The position numbers were made by a program, and so were the translations under genes. A stretch of 64,000 nt of DNA, from assembly GCF_900104305.1 (NCBI RefSeq), contig NZ_FNJC01000005.1, positions 155,226-219,225 on the forward strand, given 5' to 3'. Under the pieces are notes generated by a model. The model made no database searches. It was not told the origin of the DNA and saw only the letters and a list, made by a program, of their open reading frames with translations. Positions 57,661 through 64,000 of this stretch are shown here, one piece after another (positions within the stretch are counted from its first letter, which is position 1; the number at the start of each line of letters is the position of its first letter). This DNA comes from Filomicrobium insigne (GTDB lineage: Bacteria > Pseudomonadota > Alphaproteobacteria > Rhizobiales > Hyphomicrobiaceae).

Positions 57661-59185
57661 TCCTTCCACCGCCGCTTATTCCAACCAGCTCGGCGTTGGC
57701 TCGGACAATCATGCGGGCGCGGGCAACGGTGGTAGCGCAGATGTCACGACGAAAGGTGCCCCGACTGATCTTCTTCAATGTGACATTTGCATCATTGGCG
57801 CGGGCTCCGGTGGCCTATCGGTTGCAGCCGCCGCTGCGGCCTTCGGCCAGAACGTCGTTCTGATAGAAAAGCACAAGATGGGAGGCGACTGCCTCAACTA
57901 CGGGTGTGTGCCGTCTAAAGCATTAATCGCGGCTAGCCGTCGTGCGCACATGATCCGCACCTCGGCACAGTTCGGGGTCATGGCAAGAGACCTGCAAATC
58001 GATCCCGAAGCGGTCAGCGAGCACATCAAAGGTGTTATTGCCGCAATCGAGCCCAACGACTCGATCGAGCGCTTCACCGGTCTGGGCGTTCGCGTGATCA
58101 CCGCCGCTGGTCATTTCACCGATAAGTCGACAGTTTCAGCCGGCGGCTACCGTATTAAAGCGCGCCGTTTCGTCGTCGCCACCGGATCGTCCCCGCTCGT
58201 CCCGAACATACCGGGCCTTAGCGAAGTCCCCTATTTCACGAACGAAACGATCTTCGACAACGGCACACACATCGACCACCTCTTGATTATCGGAGGTGGC
58301 CCGATCGGGCTGGAACTCGCACAAGCCTATCGAAGGCTTGGCAGCAAAGTCACGGTGCTCGAAGCCGCAAGAGCGATGGCCAAAGATGATCCGGAGATGA
58401 GCAAGATCGTTCTCGATCATCTCCGCGAAGAAGGCATCGATATCCGAGAGAAAACGAGCGTCGAGGAAGTCGACACCAGGTTCCGCAACGTCACCCTTAC
58501 CTTGAAAAAGGGAGACAGCACCGAGGTTATCGAGGGCAGCCACCTGTTGATCGCAACCGGCCGCAGGCCCAACGTCACAGACGTCGGCCTCGAGACCGCG
58601 GGTATCAAGTACTCAGACAAAGGGATCAAGGTGAACCGCGGGCTGGTCACTTCAAACCGTCGCGTTTACGCCATCGGCGACGTCATAGGAGGTGCTCAGT
58701 TTACGCACATGGCGAATTATCATGCAGGCATTGTCATCCGGAAGGCCCTCTTCCGTCTGCCTGCAAAAACTGATGCCAGCCTCATTCCCTGGGTAACCTT
58801 TACAGATCCTGAATTGGCCCAGGTCGGCCTTCAGGAAGAAGACGCCGCCAAAAAACACGGCAAAGTAAACGTGCTGCGTTGGCCCTATCATGAGAACGAC
58901 CGCGCCCAGGCGGAACGCGCAACAGTCGGTCACGTTAAGGTTGTCACAGACAAATCCGGTCGCATACTCGGCGCCAGCATCGTGGGCGAGCAGGCTGGCG
59001 AACTAATCCAAATGTGGGCCTTGGCGATTTCCCAGAAGATGAATATCAAGGCAATGACAGGTTGGATCTCCCCCTATCCGACCTTAAGCGAGATTAACAA
59101 GCGCGCTGCCTACAAGTTCTACTCCAAGGCGCCATCAAGTCCGCTCATTCGGAAGGCAATCGGATTCCTCGCTAAATTCGGCTAA
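57647..59185 (+). CDS. FAD-dependent pyridine nucleotide-disulfide oxidoreductase (mercuric reductase-like)
   Basis: A flavin enzyme of 512 residues. FAD motif CDICIIGAGSGGLSVA, redox disulfide GGDCLNYGCVPSKAL, NAD(P)H motif IIGGGPIGLELAQAY and the C-terminal dimer domain are intact. The usual HPT catalytic His of lipoamide dehydrogenase is Tyr here (PYPTLSEINK), as in mercuric reductase-like members, so it is not a true dihydrolipoamide dehydrogenase. A low-complexity lead of about 40 residues precedes the FAD domain. It overlaps the TVP38 gene by 14 nt, a pairing seen in other genomes. The substrate is unknown. Confidence 0.88.
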   Translation: MPPSDPSTAAYSNQLGVGSDNHAGAGNGGSADVTTKGAPTDLLQCDICIIGAGSGGLSVAAAAAAFGQNVVLIEKHKMGGDCLNYGCVPSKALIAASRRAHMIRTSAQFGVMARDLQIDPEAVSEHIKGVIAAIEPNDSIERFTGLGVRVITAAGHFTDKSTVSAGGYRIKARRFVVATGSSPLVPNIPGLSEVPYFTNETIFDNGTHIDHLLIIGGGPIGLELAQAYRRLGSKVTVLEAARAMAKDDPEMSKIVLDHLREEGIDIREKTSVEEVDTRFRNVTLTLKKGDSTEVIEGSHLLIATGRRPNVTDVGLETAGIKYSDKGIKVNRGLVTSNRRVYAIGDVIGGAQFTHMANYHAGIVIRKALFRLPAKTDASLIPWVTFTDPELAQVGLQEEDAAKKHGKVNVLRWPYHENDRAQAERATVGHVKVVTDKSGRILGASIVGEQAGELIQMWALAISQKMNIKAMTGWISPYPTLSEINKRAAYKFYSKAPSSPLIRKAIGFLAKFG

Positions 59186-59193
59186 AAGGGGGC

Positions 59194-60759
59194 GTGAAGA
59201 AAGCCTCTGAGGACCGAACCGTATTGCAGCGTCACGCCAGCCATAGCGATGATGAGAACGTGGGAGAGGAGCTCTCTCCCGCGCGTATTGCGATTCAAAA
59301 CGGACTGACAGCCCCGAAACAGGCTTGGCTGAAGCTAGGCCTGCCGATGAAGCTTCTGGTTTTAACCGTGATCTTCGTCATGCTGGCTGAAGTCCTCATC
59401 TTCGTCCCGTCAGTCGCCAATTTCCGCGTGAACTGGATCAACGACCGATTGATGGCCGCGCATTTAGCAGCCCTGGCTGCCGATGCAGTCCCGGGTGGCA
59501 ATATTCCCCCACCGTTGCGCGAGGAATTGTTGACGACAGCCGAGGTGCAAGCGGTCGCATGGCGGCGCGATGGCCGCCGCCGTCTCGTTTTGCCGCCGAG
59601 AGCACCCCTAGCTGTTGACGCCCACTTCGACCTGCGCAGCCGACCCGAGTTAGGCACATCACATGAGATCTTGGTCCGGCTCGGTTTGATTGGCGACGCG
59701 CTGAGAGTTTTTGTGGGCTCCGGCCAGCGCACACTCCGCGTCATCGGCCCTCTGGGCAATAACGCCGACGACTTCATCGAAGTCGTCATGCCCGAAAAGC
59801 CTTTACGGGCCGCAATGTATCGCTTCGGCCTCAACATCCTGGGGCTGTCAATCATAATCTCCTTCGTGACCGCAGCCATGGTCTACATTGCGCTCTCACG
59901 CCTGCTCGTTCAGCCAATGATGCGCATCTCGCGCAACCTCGTGCGATTCAGCGAGAATCCAGAAGACCAGAGCCGCATTATCGTCGCGTCCGAACGCAAC
60001 GACGAAATCGGCACCGTCGAGCGCGAACTCGCGGACATGCAGCAACAGCTTACGCAATTGCTCCGTCAGAAAAATCGCCTAGCGCAATTGGGACTGGCCG
60101 TGAGCAAGATCAATCACGACCTGCGCAACATGCTGGCCAATGCACAACTGATCTCCGACCGCCTCAGCGCCCTACCCGACCCGACGGTGCAACGGTTCGC
60201 CCCGAAGCTGATTGCCTCGCTCGATCGGGCCATCAATTTCTGTAACGACACGCTGAGGTTTGGCCGTGCACAGGAAGCCGTTCCACGCCGCGAATTGCTG
60301 CTGGTGAAGTCAATTCTCTCCGAGGTCGGCGACAGCCTCCTCCTGCCGCGCGAGAACTGCATCGCCTGGGAGATGAGCATTACGCCGGCGACCTTGCGGA
60401 TCGACGCCGACCGCGAACATCTCTACCGGGTGCTGAGCAACGTCTGCCGGAACGCCGTACAAGCTCTGGAATCCACTGAAGGAGATCGCTCCGGCGGACG
60501 CATCTCCGTGAAGGCTTGGCGCGACGGGCGCAAAGTTGTCCTGGACGTGGAAGACAATGGCCCCGGCATCCCCCCCCGCGTCCGGGAGACACTGTTCCAG
60601 GCCTTCCGGTCCTCGCAGCGCGTCGGCGGCAGCGGATTGGGCCTGTCCATCGCAACGGAACTGCTCGCCAGCCACGGCGGAACAATACGGCTGTTGGAAA
60701 CCGAATCTGGCACGACATTTCGCATCGAGATCCCCGATCGAAGCCCACACGAACTTTGA
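59194..60759 (+). CDS. sensor histidine kinase
   Basis: A 521-residue membrane kinase. Two transmembrane helices (about 50-77 and 212-240) flank a periplasmic sensor. A HAMP-like linker follows, then the phospho-accepting His in SKINHDLRNMLAN and an HATPase domain with N box NVCRNAVQAL, G1 VEDNGPGIPP and GGSGLGLSIATEL. Start is GTG at 59194 after AAAGGGGGC. No response regulator lies beside it, so its partner is elsewhere. It is the last gene of the DUF547 operon. Confidence 0.92.
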   Translation: MKKASEDRTVLQRHASHSDDENVGEELSPARIAIQNGLTAPKQAWLKLGLPMKLLVLTVIFVMLAEVLIFVPSVANFRVNWINDRLMAAHLAALAADAVPGGNIPPPLREELLTTAEVQAVAWRRDGRRRLVLPPRAPLAVDAHFDLRSRPELGTSHEILVRLGLIGDALRVFVGSGQRTLRVIGPLGNNADDFIEVVMPEKPLRAAMYRFGLNILGLSIIISFVTAAMVYIALSRLLVQPMMRISRNLVRFSENPEDQSRIIVASERNDEIGTVERELADMQQQLTQLLRQKNRLAQLGLAVSKINHDLRNMLANAQLISDRLSALPDPTVQRFAPKLIASLDRAINFCNDTLRFGRAQEAVPRRELLLVKSILSEVGDSLLLPRENCIAWEMSITPATLRIDADREHLYRVLSNVCRNAVQALESTEGDRSGGRISVKAWRDGRKVVLDVEDNGPGIPPRVRETLFQAFRSSQRVGGSGLGLSIATELLASHGGTIRLLETESGTTFRIEIPDRSPHEL

Positions 60760-60965
60760 GCCTGGAACGACGTTAAATAAAGCGCCTGCGGCATATTTTC
60801 CGGCGACCCGCCACGCCCTTTGCGGACCGGCGTTTTCGCCAAATCCCATTCCTGTAGGATTATTGGCCGAAGCGCTTGCACTCCCGATCGCAAACCATTA
60901 GAAGATGCGCTTCTGCGGCGGTTCAATCCGTCCGCCAGCCATCCGTCGCAACGCGATAGGCTTTA

Positions 60966-61042
60966 GCACCGGTAGCTCAGCTGGATAGAGCACCAGACTA
61001 CGAATCTGGGGGTCGGGAGTTCGAATCTTCCCCGGTGCGCCA
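60966..61042 (+). tRNA. tRNA-Arg (anticodon ACG)
   Basis: A 77-nt cloverleaf. Acceptor arms GCACCGG and CCGGTGC pair fully, the anticodon stem CCAGA/TCTGG encloses CTACGAA with anticodon ACG, and the T-loop reads GTTCGAAT. The discriminator is G and CCA is encoded. Gene content changes directly after it, as at many island integration sites. Confidence 0.97.
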
Positions 61043-61416
61043 TTAATCATAATTTTATTCAATAAAATCAACGGCTGGGCAAATTTGATCCCACAGTTAC
61101 TCCCACATCGCGACTTGGAATGCGGCGGAATTGGGCGGCACTAAACGGCACATCTACGCGCTCAATATATAGCGAAGCGAACTTGAAGGTCTCGAGCTCT
61201 CGCTGTAGCATTCGAGTCGTTTGAGAGTAAAAAGGCGGACTCCAGAACACCGCCCTCAATAACCAGCGCCAGAGCTAACTGGGCAACGCTGAAGAAAATT
61301 AAGAACCGCCGCCGGACACGATCTGGTCGAGCTGGCCCAATCAAAACTCCCATCTACGACAACGCTATTGCGCGTGACGCGTCGTTGTGCGCGCGCGCCA
61401 GAACGTGGAGACAAGC
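61043..61416. other. non-coding region between tRNA-Arg and the CoiA-like gene
   Basis: About 370 bp without a supported gene. The first 40 bp are AT-rich. The words CCCACAG and CTCCCAC at about 61,090-61,106 resemble the sequence often left between a tRNA and an integrase gene. I found no intact integrase and no second copy of the tRNA 3' end within the window. Confidence 0.35.
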
Positions 61417-62205
61417 ATGCGATATGCTTTGGTTGACGGCCAACGTGAAGAAGCGCGACCCGGCCTAGTGGGTATCTGTCCCCGATGCGAAGAACCAGTG
61501 ATCGCCAAGTGCGGACCGTTGCGAGTTTGGCACTGGTCGCATCGTGGCAAACGCACATGTGATGTTTGGTGGGAACCGGAAACCGAATGGCATTTGGGTT
61601 GGAAAAATCGCTTCCCGCAAGATTGGCAAGAGATAGTTCACCATTCAAACGATGGCGAAAAGCACATCGCCGACGTGAAGACACCACTTGGGCTTGTCAT
61701 AGAATTTCAACATTCCTTTTTGGATATCCAAGAGCGTAACTTGCGTGAAGCGTTCTACCGCAACATTGTTTGGGTGGTGGATGGCAAGAGGCGCAAGCGC
61801 GACAGGAAGCGCTTCTTCGACGCCCTGAAGTCGTCGCGGCAAATAGGCAACGCGGTTTTTCTCGTTTCCTTTGTCGAGGAAGGCTTGCCAAGGGAGTGGC
61901 TGAGTTGCGCTGTTCCGGTTTACTTCGACTTTGGCGATGACAATGAGCCGGGTGACCCATTTCCAATTGTGTCGCCGGTAGTGTGGTGCCTTCTGCCGCG
62001 ACGGGCCATGGCGCGCGCTGTCATCGTCGCCATCAACAAAACGCACTTCGTCTCCGCTTCTCAGAGGGGTGACCCAGTCTTTGATGGCAACAAACTAATA
62101 TCCGCCATCGAAGCAGACATTCGGCGTCGACAGAGCGCTGAGTATGCAGCTTTTGCGCTACAGCAAAGACTCAAGAAGCGACCTCGGCGTTATCCTCGTT
62201 TCTGA
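61417..62205 (+). CDS. CoiA-like competence/nuclease-fold protein
   Basis: 262 residues. The N-terminus has a possible zinc site (CPRC at 21-24, then a Cys at 32 and HWSH at 39-42). A PD-(D/E)xK-like core follows: ExxxHxxWK (55-63), HIADVKTPLG (with the acidic Asp) and VIEFQHS (with the Glu). CoiA helps uptake of DNA in competent Gram-positives. In Gram-negative islands its role is unknown. ATG 61417 follows GGAG; an upstream GTG is less likely. It is the first gene after tRNA-Arg. Confidence 0.75.
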   Translation: MRYALVDGQREEARPGLVGICPRCEEPVIAKCGPLRVWHWSHRGKRTCDVWWEPETEWHLGWKNRFPQDWQEIVHHSNDGEKHIADVKTPLGLVIEFQHSFLDIQERNLREAFYRNIVWVVDGKRRKRDRKRFFDALKSSRQIGNAVFLVSFVEEGLPREWLSCAVPVYFDFGDDNEPGDPFPIVSPVVWCLLPRRAMARAVIVAINKTHFVSASQRGDPVFDGNKLISAIEADIRRRQSAEYAAFALQQRLKKRPRRYPRF

Positions 62206-62330
62206 CCAACAGCAGCAGATGGCGGGCCTTTTGCCCGCTCCGCCCCGCCACTACTGTTACCGTCCCGCTCCTTCGCGTGCTATAGGCGAACGTCGAGAAT
62301 TATGTTGCGGGGCTGGGGCGCGACCGATCT

Positions 62331-62825
62331 ATGAACGCTGTCGAAATCGAGGAGGCCATCTCCAAACTGGCGGAGGAGGAGTTCGATCCGGAGAACTTCC
62401 CGTTCCAGTTCTTGGAAGCTTTCGGCAACAAGGAAACGACGATCAAGCGACTGCGCAAGGGCGAGACGAACAAGTCGGACTTTGCCGGTCCTTGGCGCGG
62501 TGTCCTTCAGACCAACAACATCCATATCGCCGTCGCCGCTGCCGGCGAGGTGACGAAGACCCTTTCCGACCTGAAAGCCAGTCCGGCCACTGCTAGAGCC
62601 AAGGCGAAGTTCGTTCTGGCGACTGATGGGGATACCTTCGAGGCCGAGGATCTGGCGAGCGGCGAGACGGTCGCCTGCGCTTATGCTGACTTCCCTGATC
62701 ACTTCGGCTTCTTTCTGCCGCTTGCCGGCATCACGACCGTCAAGCAGGTCCGCGACAGCTCTTTCGATATCCGGGCGACCAGCCACTGGAACTCTGGCTG
62801 GCCCAGCGCCTACAGCCAAGCGTAG
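62331..62825 (+). pseudogene. N-terminal fragment of an MmeI-like restriction DNA methyltransferase
   Basis: The first 150 or so residues match the start of large type IIL (MmeI-like) DNA methyltransferases: FQFLEAFGNKETTIKRLR, VLQTNNIHIAVAA, ASPATARAKAKFVLATDG and FGFFLPLAGITTVKQVRDS, then FDIRATS (landmarks). Full proteins have about 900 residues, with the catalytic domain later. Here similarity stops at about 62,782 and the frame ends 14 codons on with unrelated residues. The gene is truncated, probably by a deletion joining it to the next fragment in another frame. Confidence 0.7.
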
Positions 62826-63613
62826 CCATTTCCTTCAAGTCGGTAGCCTATCACGACACCAAGCTCGTTCTGCTCGAGATACCGGCGGCGGCAACCGGTC
62901 CCGTCGAATTCGATCGAATGGCTTATATTCGTATCGGCAGCGCTACGCCCCGGCTTTCCGACCATCAAGAGCGCCTCAAGGCACTGTGGGCAAAATTGCA
63001 GCCTTATGCTTGGGAAACCGGGATTGCGGCTCAGTTCCTCTCAAGTGACGAAGTTCTGGCGCGGCTGGACTATGCAAGCTATTTCGATCTCACAAACCAA
63101 CCCCTTCCGGACAACCGTAACGGTATCTTCGACAAGCTTGCAGCCGACCGGCTTGTGCTGCCAGATGTCGGCGGGAAATGGAACATTACCAATCTTGGTG
63201 CGATCCTTTTCGCGAAGCGTCTGAACGACTTTTCTCCTTCGATCGCACGAAAGGGCGTCCGCTTTGTTTCCTATGATGGACTGAACCGGGCTGGTACCGT
63301 TACACACCGGCAAGATGGCAAGAGGGGCTATGCCAGCGGCTTCAAGGGCCTGATAGACTATATCGACGGCCTGTTGCCGCATAATGAGCATATCGGCAAA
63401 GCCTTCCGCGAGGAGAGGCCGCTCTATCCGTCGATTGCCATTCGCGAGTTGATCGCAAATGCCCTCATCCACCAGGATATGACGATCACCGGAACCAGTC
63501 CTTTGATCGAGATGTTTAAAGATCGACTGGAAATTACCAACCCTGGCCAACCACTTGTAAGGCCCGAACGGTTCCTGGATTCACCCCCGCGTTCCCGCAA
63601 CGAGGCGCTCGCA
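62783..63613 (+). pseudogene. middle fragment of an AlbA_2/Schlafen-type ATP-binding protein
   Basis: The frame from PLELWLAQRLQ onward is continuous and reads as this family: DRMAYIRIGSATPRLSDH, NITNLGAILFAKRL, the HATPase-like IRELIANALIHQDMTITG and LEITNPGQPLV, then PPRSRNEALAS (landmarks). The N-terminal AlbA_2 DNA-binding domain is missing. The natural continuation after RNEALAS (usually a helical MRR..G segment) is replaced by channel sequence in the same frame. The first in-frame ATG is at 62918, so any product would begin inside the domain. Confidence 0.65.
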
Positions 63614-64000
63614 TCTCCGCGCCTGCTCAAGGATTTGGTCGCGGCAATGTTGTTCCTGGTCGCTTTCGCCGCAGTGGTTTCGCTCTTTATGGGGAAGGGC
63701 GCGTTAGGGGCGCTTGCGGGATCAGGCTTGGTGCTCGCTATGCTGGGTTTCGCCATTCGCAACGTCGTCGCCGACACATTGTCCGGGGTCGCTCTCGGCA
63801 TCGAAGGGCCATTCCGCATCGGCGACTGGGTCGATATCGACGGTCTGGCACGCGGCGCTGTGATCGAGATCGGCTGGCGCACCACACGTCTTCTAACCCG
63901 TGACCGTACCTATGTGATCCTCCCCAACAGTCAGATTGCGCGCCAGCGCATTACCAACTATTCCGCGCCCAAACCAGAATATCGTACCCAGGTCAGTATC
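63614..64000 (+). CDS. MscS-family mechanosensitive channel, internal part (fused in frame to the preceding fragment; runs off window)
   Basis: The frame continues without a stop as a small-conductance channel: a last membrane helix, the pore-lining AMLGFAIRNVVADTLSGVA, then the beta domain IEGPFRIGDWVDID and VIEIGWRTTRLL and VILPNSQIARQRITNYSAP (landmarks). N-terminal helices of a normal MscS are absent because they are replaced by the AlbA-type fragment. The joint is near 63,614-63,617. Whether this is a genuine chimera or an assembly error cannot be told from sequence. Confidence 0.7.

Noticed and set aside
57647..59185. Naming the FAD enzyme dihydrolipoyl dehydrogenase (lpdA)
   Set aside because: The C-terminal catalytic His of that enzyme is Tyr here, and no 2-oxoacid dehydrogenase genes are nearby.
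61068..61259. Remnant of a phage integrase next to tRNA-Arg
   Set aside because: The short minus-strand frame shows no integrase motifs; only the spacer words are reminiscent, which is too weak to call.

Overview
The window is a stretch of chromosome from an alphaproteobacterium, most likely of the order Hyphomicrobiales (Rhizobiales) and close to the Hyphomicrobium group. This placement is an inference from neighbourhoods typical of that order: leuS-lptE-holA, ftsK-lolA, trmD-rplS, map-radC, and the sulfate-assimilation cluster cysG-DUF2849-cysI-DUF934-cysH-cysD-cysN. The DNA is moderately GC-rich, densely coded and mostly housekeeping up to about 61 kb.

Layout. 1-14.6 kb (nearly all minus strand): typA (5' end of the gene only), argG, rlmN with two small membrane paralogs, leuD, a small secreted protein with a zinc-peptidase signature, a methyltransferase, leuC, a LysR regulator, trxB, radC and map. 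14.7-18.5 kb (plus): two tandem secreted OmpA-domain proteins built from an unfamiliar Trp-containing repeat (RDSWG/RESWG). 18.5-26.7 kb (minus): rplS with an extra helix-hairpin-helix tail, trmD, pyrF, a PfkB kinase, holA, lptE, leuS. 26.9-36.8 kb (mostly plus): a Fic-fold protein whose catalytic and inhibitory motifs are both lost, a GlcG-like protein, yggS, a possible LURP-one-like protein, amt, an aminotransferase, a divergent ftsK without its gamma domain, lolA. A structured, terminator-ended non-coding stretch (candidate small RNA) follows at about 37 kb.

37.1-46.7 kb (minus): a cyclic-nucleotide-binding protein, two TauE/SafE transporters, then cysN, cysD, cysH, DUF934, the sulfite reductase, DUF2849 and cysG. 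Together these activate sulfate, reduce it to sulfide and make the siroheme the reductase needs. Palindromes lie just upstream of cysG. 47-55.5 kb: an iron-type ABC substrate-binding protein, a HAD nucleotidase, argB, a membrane protein with a Clp N-domain but no ATPase, engB, yidC, rnpA and rpmH with a clear sigma-70 promoter. 55.9-60.8 kb (plus): a four-gene operon DUF547 - TVP38/TMEM64 - FAD disulfide oxidoreductase - histidine kinase.

After tRNA-Arg(ACG) at 60,966-61,042 the character changes. A CoiA-like protein is followed by three gene pieces joined end to end: the N-terminus of an MmeI-like DNA methyltransferase, the middle of an AlbA-type ATP-binding protein, and an MscS channel piece. 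The last two share one uninterrupted reading frame. This looks like the rearranged edge of an island, or an assembly joint. The most novel items are the SWG-repeat OmpA pair, the Fic pseudoenzyme with its cluster of octamer sites, the membrane-tethered Clp N-domain protein, the candidate small RNA and the terminal mosaic.
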